From positions 1 through 32,172 of the forward strand of contig JADHZB010000661.1 of assembly GCA_015657535.1 (NCBI GenBank): a DNA stretch of 32,172 nt, read 5' to 3'. This DNA is from Nephromyces sp. MM_2019 (taxonomy: Eukaryota > Apicomplexa > Aconoidasida > Nephromycida). This document shows, piece by piece, positions 1 through 9,341 of this stretch (within the stretch, counting starts at the first letter, position 1; each line of letters begins with the position of its first letter). The notes beneath the pieces were generated by a model that saw only the letters and a list, made by a program, of their open reading frames with translations, made no database searches and had not been told where the DNA came from. Both the position numbers and the translations under genes were made by a program.

Positions 1-900
1 ATATATATATATACTCATATATAAAATAGACCACCAGAAATTAAATTAGTATACTATTTTTTATTCTACTTTTCATTATATATTTATTTATAAAATAAAA
101 TAGAAGATAACTATTTTTTTATTTTTTTGGACTATTTTTAATACTTGATCTTATATAAGATATATAATAAAATCATTTATTTTATTATAAATTTACAGTG
201 TGTATATATTTTGTCTACTATAATATACATGTATGTATTTATTCACAAGAGTATATCGATTTAAATGTAACATACATTACATATATATATACTTATATAT
301 ACCTTGAAGAACTATATAACTAATACATTATATGGAGTCATTATAAATATTGGATCATCATATATAAATAACAAAATGTTAATTTATTTTAAAGACTGTT
401 AGAATAAGTAAGGTCTGCTGTTTATTTCTAGTATATAGAGTTAAGTTTAAATAATTAGATTAGAATGTGTATAGTTAATCAAAAAGATTATAGCTTAGGT
501 TTATTATCATTCAATAAAAGTTTAAATTTCAACAATACAGATAGATATTCTTTAGATATAAGATTGTATATATATTATTTTTAAAGGCTTACAAAAAATT
601 AACAATTTTAGGATATTTAAAGTGTTTGATAAATTCAAAATTTGATTCGACAGTTTAGAAGTTTTAGTTTAGTTTTTGATTAATATAATGATTGTAAAAA
701 AAAGAGATATTAAAGTATCGTTTCATTTTATAATCTTGTAAAAAAGTGCATTGTGCTTTGCGGTGGATATATATAAATATATATATATATATAATAAAAT
801 TTTTAAATACAAATTTTATATAAAGTTTTGATTGGTAAATTAAGTATATCCTTCAAATGTGTAAGTATTGATTCGGTTTTCCCCCTTGTAAGTGCTACCT
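1..900. other. AT-rich spacer downstream of the ZRANB2-like gene
   Basis: I see no exon or RNA gene here. The stretch is dominated by A/T runs and short TA tracts, including one at about 777-792 and one at the very start of the window. It lies beyond the stop codon of the minus-strand gene that ends at 901, so part of it should be that gene's 3' untranslated region. Confidence 0.6.
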
Positions 901-3295
901 TTATCGTCTATTCCTATGATTTCTTTGTGAATTTGATCGAGATCGCGAACGGCTATGACGATGAAATACACGTGATCTAGAATATTTAGAAGATGAGGGT
1001 GGGTTTGAAGATGGTGAAGAAGAAGAGGCTGAGCTAGATGAAGATGACGATCCCGGTCTGGAGTTTGATCGTGAGCGAGGTCTTGATCTTGATCTTGAAT
1101 GAGCTCTCACTGTAGCGGAAAACAAATTAAAAAATTTTTTTGAAAAAAAATTACTTTTTTTTCTGGAAATATGACGTATATAAAAAAATTAAATAAGAAA
1201 AAAAATTTTGGAACAATGGCGAACATAAAAAGAAAGGATATAAGTAAATCAAATTTTCTAGAATAATGGTGTATATACATATAAGGAAATATAATAATAT
1301 GACAATATTTTTTATTAATATAAAAATGTAGTGGAAATAAATTTGTTTATAAGGTTTAGGTAGCTATTCTATTATATTCTCAATAAAATAAATTAAGATT
1401 ATAGGAATATATACATTTTGGAGCAGGAGGAAATGCCATACGATTTGATCCAACATCTTCATCCTTACGAGAATCTAATAATAATCGTAAATAAGAAGAA
1501 AAATTGAATCTTTTTATTAATGTGTGTGATTATTTCAATAAATTGTATAATGTGGTATATTTATGGATATAAATACCCGTTAGGGTTGACTAATCAGTTA
1601 TGCATGGTGCCAAGATAGAAGTAAACGTCATAGAAAAAGTATGGAAAATAATTTTAAAGCCTTACATGTATGTGTGCTATAGTCATCATTATGGTGAGAA
1701 CCATGAGAAGTGCTTTGCTGGTGTTGATTGTGACTGCGGCTATAACTATCTTGTACATATCGAGAGGAAATATAACTTGTGTCTGAGCTATTGTTAGCTT
1801 GATGGTACATATTGTTGGGGTTAGGTTTATTTTTCTTCTTCTTTTTACGGCCAAATTCGTCATATTCCTCTAAGTGATTTTGAATAGAAAATTAATGAGT
1901 TGGAGAAATATGAAAAATAAGTAAGAATACGAAATATTCTTGTGGTTAATAGCAATACCATCATCAGAATCATGCTTCTTTCGGTCAGATCTGTAAAATT
2001 AGTGAAATGTGAAATATTTGATTACAGACAAGTTTTGATAGCCAAGAACATATTGGATTGAATTTTATATATAAACATAAATAATTAAACTATTTTGTAC
2101 TCAAATGTATTCTTACGGGTCTTGTAAATCAAAATGTCCACCTCCTCTGCCCATTCTTGGTTCCTAGATGAAGAAATGACGAAGAATTCGATTTATGGAT
2201 AATCTACATTAAGTGTGTGTTAATATTTTAATATTGAATAGTGTTATGGGTAGTAATAATTGTTTAAGTAGTAAACCATTTTCTGAGTGGGCTTTGGTGC
2301 ATTGCACATGTTGCATTTGTCTCTTCGTGCCCAATTCACATTACCACAACTGAAAATCAAAAGCAGTTGATGAAAATTAATAGGGGTTTTAATTAGGTAT
2401 ATTAAGAATATGTTGTGTGAAGTGTTTAAAATAATCAACCTCAAATAAAAACATCAAGCTTAAATAGAATTCTTACTGAGTACATGGCCAGTCTCCTTGC
2501 TTGAATAGTCCAGGCGGACCTCCTAAGTGAGGTATGTCTTTAAGTGGGTCCCCAGCTGTTCATTGTGTTTTGGAATATATTTAAATAAAAATTATAATTG
2601 AATACTTACATAATATAATGATCGACTTTTAAGATTAAATTTATTCTATTGTTATATAAAATTGACTAACTTTTTGGTTTGGGTACACCACATCTATGGC
2701 ACTTTGTCCTTTTCGAGAAGTTGATGTTACCGCACCTATTGAAAATAAAGATAAAATCTATCATACTGATTTCATTCGATTTAAAAAAATTATTGGGATT
2801 TGTAGCAATGTTATATATTCATTCTAGGTTCAATGTCAAAGTTAAATTCTCTATGTTAGGATTTTTTCAGGTCGAAATTTTGATAATGTGAAATAGAACT
2901 GGTAAACAATGTCATGTGCTAACCCTTCCTCCTGGCATTCCCAGTCTCCTTCTCTTATGGCTTTAACTGCATAAATTAGAAAATAATGTTACAAAATAAT
3001 AGTAAATCCATATCATGAAGACGTATGTCAAGTCTGCTATATAATCTAATAGGGTAGTCATCACTATGTGTTGTATATGATTCTCAATAAATTTTTTGTT
3101 TATGAAGTCTTAGGGTACCTAGTCATACAAACCTGATTTATATGATTGTGAGGAATGCTGATTACCAGGATAACTTGAGGCTCCTGTTGTAATAAATATT
3201 TCATTTGTATGCTTATATTATAATCTGCATCAAAATATCAAAGATACTGCTTTACCATTATTATGTGCAAGTAGCCCAGATGCCTTCCAATCCAT
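901..3295 (-). CDS. ZRANB2: ZRANB2-type splicing factor: two RanBP2 zinc fingers plus SR tail, 11 exons
   Basis: Exons in transcript order: 3295-3256, 3183-3133, 2966-2924, 2735-2671, 2555-2477, 2349-2277, 2163-2117, 1990-1959, 1869-1666, 1474-1442, 1109-901. All junctions are GT-AG and in phase, giving 291 residues. Finger 1 covers about residues 36-65 (GDW, C41-x4-C46, C57, C60). Finger 2 covers about 87-113 (GDW, C91-x2-C94, C105, C108). Each finger is split by an intron between its two cysteine pairs. Residues 145-156 carry the EYDEFGRKKKK motif that follows the fingers in animal ZRANB2. Residues 224-291 are Arg/Ser-rich. In animals this nuclear protein binds single-stranded RNA (GGU-type sites) through its fingers and modulates splice-site choice with U1-70K and U2AF. 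The same domain order makes that the expected role. Weakest points are the start codon and the small 33-nt exon 10. Confidence 0.92.
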
Positions 3296-4800
3296 ATTGA
3301 TGATTAAAATTAGTTATCGAATCAAATCGCTACTATTTAGGCTTATATATACCTAAGCCTTTAGGATAAAATCTGATGTGTTTCTCGATAAGATTGATTG
3401 CCTTATAAATATGTGTACGAGGGTTTTTCGAAAATCAATTAAAAATATTAATTTCATAGAATTGTATGAGTTTAAAGGAATCTTGGAAGGGCTGTTTCAG
3501 TTGTTAGAGTGAATGACAGCTCCAATCCCACTCATCGAGGTAAGATTTCTAAATTGAGTAAATTTTAGGGAGCTGGATTTATTTTTCTACTAAATGATAA
3601 AATTTTAATTAAGCTGGTAATATATTCTGCTAAGCTGTGTGAAAGGAGCTGCTAAAAGTGTAGTTTATAAGTAGGTAAACAATTGATGCTTACAAGGATG
3701 TGCTTTGGATTACTTAAAGGTAACAATTTAATCTGCTCAGTTTTCTGTTAGAGTATACGAGTTGTTTATGCATTATATCCCAGTTAAGCCTTGTGTGCAG
3801 TTTTATAAGGTAATTCTTAACCCAATAGAATGTCTAGGATTATATATGATTTTTTATTATTAGACTTCGCACCTTCAACCTATAAACTAGATTTACAAAA
3901 CACGCTAACAACTCAAACTAGTAAGGTAACATAATTACTTGAAAGTTTCATTGGCCTCGATGAACTTTCACATATCGTTTTTGCCACAGTCAAAACCTTA
4001 ACTTTGTTATAATACGAAAACGATGGGAGAGATGATGATGAGATGGTCGGAATAGTTACCCATTACCGACAATCCACTCACTTACCCAAACCGGATAGCA
4101 ACATTCACTCAAATTGCCTTGGTGTAGATACCCGGTACCATGCGGCTTAAGAACGGCGAAAACAGTGTATAAGATCCCAAAGAATGTATCTGAGTTCATC
4201 TCTTATACTTTGAATTCTTTTCTTAATTACTTTAACTCCTTTCGAATTTACTTGTATATATATGCGAGAATAAATACATTCTTGTTTTAAAATAATAACT
4301 AAACTTCTAAGCCCTTTTTCTTACTTAACTTGAATCCAAAATTTTGAGCCCAAAAAATTTTTATTTAATAAACACCGTCATTTTATTCTCAAATTAAATC
4401 ACTTAAGTCTTTATACCATAAAGCAACATTGAGCTAAGTTACACATGTCTATACATGTCATATCCACACCTTCCCTATTTCACAGACAGACTTTAACGCT
4501 GCTTTGAATTAAAGTCAAGGCATATTATTTTTATACAAAGCTTTAGCTATGCTTTATTTTCTGGTGTGTATTTACTCCTGTTATCTGCGTGCGTGGATCT
4601 CTGCTAGTAGATTTGGTTTTATACATCTAATTTCCCATATATTGAAGTATTTCCTATTTTCAAAATTTTGAATTAACATTTTTTTAAAACAAGGAAAATG
4701 AAAGTAGCAAAAATATCAAGGGTTTTAGGCAAACTGAGTATGATTTAGATTTTTACAATTGAATAACTTTAATTTAAGTTTCTCATATAGTTTTAGGTAA
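3296..4800. other. Spacer between the ZRANB2-like gene and the retroelement remnant
   Basis: No gene model could be supported. The part nearest 3295 should hold the 5' leader and promoter of the minus-strand ZRANB2-like gene. A block at about 4030-4190 is less AT-rich than its surroundings and might be a second, unreadable transposon fragment. A short stretch ending in a good donor at 3541 looks exon-like, but I could not connect it to anything. Confidence 0.45.
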
Positions 4801-5873
4801 TCATAAAAGTGACTTGAGCACTACACGTGGGTCCTTGTCATTCCCTAACCTTAGGATCCGACATGGCTCCGACCATTGTGGTGTATCTTTGGCCGAGAGG
4901 TACAGAGTCTGCAGGCGTCTACGGATTAGGGGTGGTAACCAATAAGTCAGCACCTCACCTACCCGGAAGGTAGTGAGACTTTTATCTTCTGGGTGTAAGT
5001 GCCTCTTTTGAACGGCTAAGTTCAATGCCATTTGGGCAAAGCATTCTCTCTGGAGATGTTTGAGCCTCTCAATCCGTTGACACTCATCTCCCCTAAAGTT
5101 CCGCGGGTCTGCCAATCTTGTAAGCCTGGTAACACAAACTCTTCTCCTTTCAGGAGGAAATGGGGGGTCTCCCCCGTGGAGGGATGTGGCGTTGACTTGT
5201 AGGCCATGAGTGTTAGCCGAATGGCTTCCTTCATCTCCTTCCGTGTGCGCGGCACAAGTGTGGAGAGCACAAATTTAAAAAGTTTATGAAAAGCCTCCAC
5301 AACTCCATTACCCTGAGGGTAGTGTGGGGACGAGTGGATCTTCTCGATACTGCTCTCCCTGCAAAACCTCTCCATTTCTTCACCCTTAAACGATGGCACG
5401 TTATCCGCCAGGAGGAAGGATGGGAATCCCCAGTGGGTTATCCACTCTTTGTTAAATGCACGTACCGACTCTGTGGAGCCGGCGTGTTTAACCAGTTTGG
5501 TTTTCGCGTCCCTCGTGAAATGGTCAATCTTGGTTAGGATGTAGGCCGGTCCCTCTGCTAACTGGTAGGGCCCGATGAAGCCTATTACCACAAGTACATT
5601 CGGTCCATGGGCTAGGAGATCACCCTTTTTATCTCCTCTGCGTGGCTGTCGTCGCCGGCTACAGATGACACACTCTCGGATGTACTCCTCGATGTCCCGA
5701 CTATAATTGGGCCACCAGAACAGCTTCCTGATCCTACGCGTTGTTCTGTTCATCCCCTGGTGACCCCCATATCGGTCATAGTGGAAGTAATAGAGGACTC
5801 TCCTTCTTAGGGACTGGGGAACATGCACCTTGTCACGTGTAGTCCTAAGCAGCCCATCCCCATCTCTCCTCAA
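4801..5873 (-). pseudogene. Retroelement integrase remnant
   Basis: The main frame runs from 5873 to 5022 (283 residues). The zinc-binding HHCC domain is intact (H31, H38, C68, C71 of this frame). In the catalytic core the usual first Asp of the D-D-E triad is Gly at residue 98 (GFIGP in place of DFIGP). The second Asp (D157) and the Glu (E193, in NGVVEAF) are kept, but DNG has become DNV. A frame change near 5022-5115 leads into another frame (5115-4801) holding the C-terminal SH3-like region, with an FRVGEVL motif. Loss of the first catalytic Asp plus the frameshift means it is dead as an integrase. It lies directly downstream of the RNase H remnant, separated by stops at 6048 and 5898. Confidence 0.88.
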
Positions 5874-6047
5874 CCCTTGCTTGGCTGCCGCAGAAGGTTA
5901 GGCCTTTAGCGCAGCCAGGATGTCGGCCGGAGTAGGGAATTGTGGCACGGCCTCCGGGTTGGCAATCGCAAGGGCGGCTGCCCCGAACAGTTTGGAATGG
6001 CATGCGATTCTTTCTGTGATCTCATCCTCCTCTACTGTGGCTGCCCC

Positions 6048-6430
6048 CTATCGGGTGAAGAAATCAACATGCTGCTGATTGCGTCCCTCTCTATATTGTA
6101 CCTCGGAGTCGAACTCTTGGAGCGCTAAGGCCTACCTGGCCACCCTCGGGTTGTCAGTTTTCCACAGCCATCTTAGTGACTCATTGTACGTTCTCACCAC
6201 GAAATGGGAAAGGTCTCTAAGATAAGCAGCAAAGTGTCCAATCGCCCAAAAGATTGCGTATGCCTCCTTCTCCCGGATTGGCCACTTGACTTGGTCTGCC
6301 GAAAGTGCCTTGCTAGCATATGCTACAGCTTGGTACTCCCGGGAGGAGAGCTTCTGCTGTAGTATCGCTGCTACAGCATGCCCACTTGAGTCAGTGTCCA
6401 GGAGGAGGGGCACAGACCTTCCCAGTATCT
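6048..6430 (-). pseudogene. Protease stub joined directly to RNase H (reverse transcriptase deleted)
   Basis: The frame carries LLLDT, which looks like the start of an aspartic protease active site (normally DTG or DSG). It runs straight into DSSGHAVAAIL, which matches the start of a Ty3/gypsy RNase H domain. The join is at about 6392. Downstream are further RNase H landmarks: YASKAL, REKEAYAI, and a HFVVRT segment ahead of the tether. After a stop at 6132-6134 the same frame still reads ALQEFDSEVQYREGRNQQ, the usual end of this domain, until another stop at 6048. The whole reverse transcriptase palm and thumb, several hundred residues, is therefore missing without loss of frame. Confidence 0.85.
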
Positions 6431-7711
6431 TTCCCTCCACAAACAGCCTGGGGGCTACATGGGTTACCTCCCGGAGGCTGGCAGTACCTACCGCTGCCAC
6501 CTCGACCTCCGACTCCGAGTCACCCTCGATGATTTCCCCTACGAAAGTCTCGGGGCGCGCTCTTTTCTTCCCCAATGGGGGCTTCTTAGCCTGTTGGCGC
6601 TCTTTGGTCTTCTCCTTTATGGTATCCTGTTTTAAAGCTAAATTTCCGAAGTAGTCCGCGAGTTGTTTCATTTGGGCTTGCCGGTCACTTACCGGGCCCA
6701 TCTTCACCATAATCCCCTGCATGGTCTGTCTCACCCTTATGGACCCCTTACGAAACCCTTGTCCGGCCTCTAGTACCCTACAGGTTTCCTCGGTGTGCCC
6801 TTTTCCTCCACAGGCCTCACACAGCCTGGGTGGGTTGGGGCACTGCCTCACAAAGTGTCCTTTCTGCAAACAATTGTAGCAGCGAGGTCCCTTTACCTTA
6901 TGTTCCTCCGATGCGGCGGCCACCTCCAAGGGGTAAGCAGTGGGTTGTTCCGGGTAGTGGAGCTATACGGCCTTTTGTATATGTTGCATAGCGAATTCGT
7001 TTCGGCATTGGGCAACGAAGTCAACCATTGGCATAGACTGCCAGGTGATTCTACAGATTTGTTTCCACACTTCGTGGGGTAGCATTCCCATAATATATGT
7101 TTTGCGTTCTGCTTGTGTCAGGGGTGGTCGCCTCGACCAACGCCGACACAAGAGGTCGTAGCGGTCCATTAGCCGCTGTAGGCTCGCCAGTCTATCTTCA
7201 AATCCCCCTTCTAGGGCTCTTGCTCTTAGCTCTGCCACTCGGGCTAGTTGCATGTGGCTTGTGAAAAGGTCTCTGGCTACAGCGTCCCTAATTTCCTCTA
7301 TGGATCGACCTCCTGGGTCTTTCCTCTCTATAGCTAACTTAAGTCCTGGACTGGCTCTTCTCGTGAGTAGTGTTCTTATACGCATAGGGGTGCAAGGTCC
7401 CTTGCTGTCATCGTCCACTTTTCTATCATGTCGTCCCATTCCGTCTCTGTATTAACCCTTACATCACCAGGACTTAGCTGAAGGGGGGTGGTTAGCCTTT
7501 GTACTTGCTTCTCGTCGTCTTTGGATAGATCGACCAGCACTGGTGGGGAGGTATCTGGCTCGGTTAGGTGTGGCAAAGTACCTATACTCATGGGTTCACT
7601 CGAGACTGTTCTATGTGACCTTATCTCTAAAGTGAGTTCTCTTACTAATCTACACAGTTCATCATGGACACTCTCTGTTGTTTGGCTATTGTCCATTTTC
7701 AGTGGGTTCAT
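6400..7711 (-). pseudogene. Retroelement Gag remnant with two CCHC zinc knuckles
   Basis: The N-terminal part reads from the ATG at 7711 to a stop at 7376-7378. The homologous frame continues in a different register from before 7439 to a stop at 6963-6965, and resumes in that same register beyond it. So there is one frameshift and one premature TAG. The middle is capsid-like: helical, with many Arg and Leu, and a conserved-looking stretch around the YIMGMLP segment near 7095. The nucleocapsid part at 6780-6881 has two perfect C-x2-C-x4-H-x4-C knuckles. In intact elements this protein packages the element RNA into virus-like particles. Here it is a fossil. Confidence 0.85.
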
Positions 7712-7942
7712 TATGGGAAGGGAAAGGGAAAAGGGGAAAAGAGTTCTTAAAATGTAAAGGAAATTCTGAGTGTTTTCTCTCTATATATTCTAATCTTCTT
7801 GCTTCAAGTTGACCTTCTTCAAGAACGAATTCTTCTTAAAGATCCTTGTGGGTTATCTTGGAATTGGCCAGTAATTTGTGGGGATCTTGCGTCTAGAACT
7901 CAAGATTCTTCTTGGGGTTGCCAAAGAGCGATAAACTATTCA

Positions 7943-7975
7943 TTGTGCTCACTCTACCCAGTATAGCGAGCACAA
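7943..7975. repeat. Short perfect inverted repeat in the retroelement leader
   Basis: Eight-base arms TTGTGCTC (7943-7950) and GAGCACAA (7968-7975) are perfectly complementary around a 17-base loop. It could form an RNA hairpin in the element's leader or LTR. No function is shown. Confidence 0.6.
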
Positions 7976-8108
7976 GGAATTGCTTCTGCTCTTTATTGCA
8001 CTAGTATCATAAGGCGGGTCTAGTATTCACTCAGATTGAGTCTGTAAGCTTATAATAGCACTACGTATTGGGGGTTGAATAGGCTAGGTAAAAGATAAGC
8101 TATTTCAG

Positions 8109-8181
8109 GCCCCTTTAGCTCAGTCGGTAGAGCGCTAGACTTTTAATCTAGTGGTCGCGGGTTCGAGTCCCGCAGGGGGCT
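8109..8181 (+). tRNA. tRNA-Lys(UUU)
   Basis: A complete cloverleaf without an intron. The acceptor stem 8109-8115 pairs with 8174-8180, with one G-T pair. The D-arm has the GCTCAGTCGGTAGAGC form. The anticodon arm is CTAGA-CTTTTAA-TCTAG with anticodon TTT, and the T-arm is GCGGG-TTCGAGT-CCCGC. The internal A box (around TAGCTCAGTCGG) and B box (GGTTCGAGTCC) for RNA polymerase III are intact. The base in the discriminator position (8181) is T, whereas many eukaryotic tRNA-Lys genes have G or A there. It sits immediately beside the retroelement block. Confidence 0.97.
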
Positions 8182-8183
8182 TC

Positions 8184-8189
8184 TTTTTT
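8184..8189 (+). terminator. RNA polymerase III terminator of tRNA-Lys
   Basis: A run of six T residues begins three bases after the tRNA gene, the standard Pol III stop signal. Confidence 0.9.
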
Positions 8190-8571
8190 ATATTTATCAA
8201 TGATTCACATTTTATTTTTTTCGGGTTTTCAATAGTCATATACCGTAATAAATATTTTCATCTTTTAAAAGTGTTTTTAATTTACTTGTTATTAATGATT
8301 CAAATATTTATCACTTAAGTTTTGTTTTCTATCTTCTCAGATTATGCAAGTTGTTCTATATGTTTAACTTATTTTACAAGGCTTGAATGGTTTAGTCAGT
8401 TTTTAAGAGGTAAAATTAAAGGGCTTACAATTGCCAAAATAAGATTTGAAAAAATTATAATTGGAAAGGTTTTAAAATTTCAAAGTAGTTTCTATTTAAA
8501 TATTTGTGATTTCAATCAAAATAAGTTTTAATTTAGATATTTGTGACTTTATAAGTTATATAAATCATATC

Positions 8572-9341
8572 TTAATATGAGTTTAGGTACATTTCCCCTT
8601 CGGGTGGTTGAGCAAGTCTACGGTTAGTGAGTGACGTCATATCACTTCTTAATGCAGATAAAATATTTTCAATTGTATAATTTCGGGACCATGATCTAAA
8701 TATTGCAAAATGTTCTTTGACAGGCTAAAAGTTAAAAGTGATATTAAGAATTGGTTTAAAATCATAATGGAATATTAATTATTAGCTTACTCTCCCATTT
8801 GAATCAATCGAGTGCATGTTTATTTTCGTATTAAATCTAACTTCCGGTGGAACATCCGGATAATTTTCACCACATTTTACTGAAAGAGAATAAATTCTGC
8901 TTTCAAATGGTGTCTAAGGAAAATATAACACAAGTTTAGGTATTTCAGATTATCAAAGGTGTAAAAGTTGTTGCGAAAACTTACTAAAGGTGGGCCTAAG
9001 ATTGTGCATGACCAAGATGTAAGAGTTATGTCATCTGGGTGTTCTAGTCCAAGTGAGACACCTTCTCCAACTTGGGCCTTCTGCCCTCTTTCCAATTCTT
9101 CGAGTAAGCGAAAGCTTCTTGGCACATTAATTATCTGTATTTAATTTTAAGTATTAGTTTCATTTTGAAGTGTCTCAGGGGTTGCGTTAAAAGGTCATTT
9201 TATATATATGTGGGCATAGAGTGAGTATTTCCAAATGTAAAAAGTAAGTGAGCTAGTGTTAAATCATTGAAAAAGGCTTAGGCTTATTATCAATGCTATG
9301 GCATCTAGGTTTCTTACTTCATTTGAATCAACTCCCCTCAT
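8572..9341 (-). CDS. MMS2: Ubiquitin-conjugating E2 variant (Mms2/Uev1), 4 exons
   Basis: Exons 9341-9318, 9134-8985, 8913-8791 and 8724-8572 join in phase to 149 residues, close to the family length of about 140-150. Recognisable family segments in order are [66 protein letters not shown] and, at the end, QPPEGEMY. There is no cysteine at the position of the E2 active site, as expected of a UEV. The family pairs with Ubc13 to build K63-linked ubiquitin chains in DNA-damage tolerance and signalling. The Phe of PRSFR is the residue that docks on Ubc13 in known structures. The first exon is only eight codons. The start was chosen because its donor joins in phase to the exon carrying VPRSF. The third exon's acceptor (after TTTTCCTTAG) was preferred over a nearer AG because it restores RIYSL. 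Confidence 0.95.

Larger units (their letters stand above)
4801..8108 (-). mobile_element. Degenerate Ty3/gypsy-like LTR retroelement lacking its reverse transcriptase
   Basis: On the minus strand the order is Gag (7711-about 6500), protease stub fused to RNase H (about 6430-6050), then integrase (5873-4801), which is the Ty3/gypsy order. The block is clearly richer in G+C than the AT-rich DNA on both sides, and base composition changes abruptly at about 4805. Most of it shares one reading frame, interrupted by in-frame stops at 6963-6965, 6132-6134, 6048-6050 and 5898-5900. There is one frame change near 7376-7439 and another near 5022-5115. The reverse transcriptase and most of the protease are absent. 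I could not find a pair of matching LTRs. The stretch 7712-8108 has the element's composition rather than the host's and is probably its leader or part of an LTR; the right boundary is a guess. This copy cannot be active on its own. Confidence 0.85.

Noticed and set aside
3465..3540. Exon-like stretch with a good donor (GTAAGA at 3541)
   Set aside because: One frame (VSVVRVNDSSNPTHR) is open, but I could not find an in-phase partner exon, start codon or recognisable protein.
5286..7757. Several plus-strand open frames inside the retroelement
   Set aside because: They are antisense shadows of the Gag, RNase H and integrase frames; none has a motif of its own.
4103..8038. Possible LTR pair: 14 bases at 4103-4116 match 8025-8038 with one difference
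   Set aside because: Similarity does not extend beyond the short word on either side, so it does not support LTRs. A self-alignment of 3800-4800 against 7700-8110 would settle it.
8322..8531. 69-codon plus-strand frame downstream of the tRNA gene
   Set aside because: It lies in the 3' flank of the Mms2 gene with AT-driven codons and no recognisable family.
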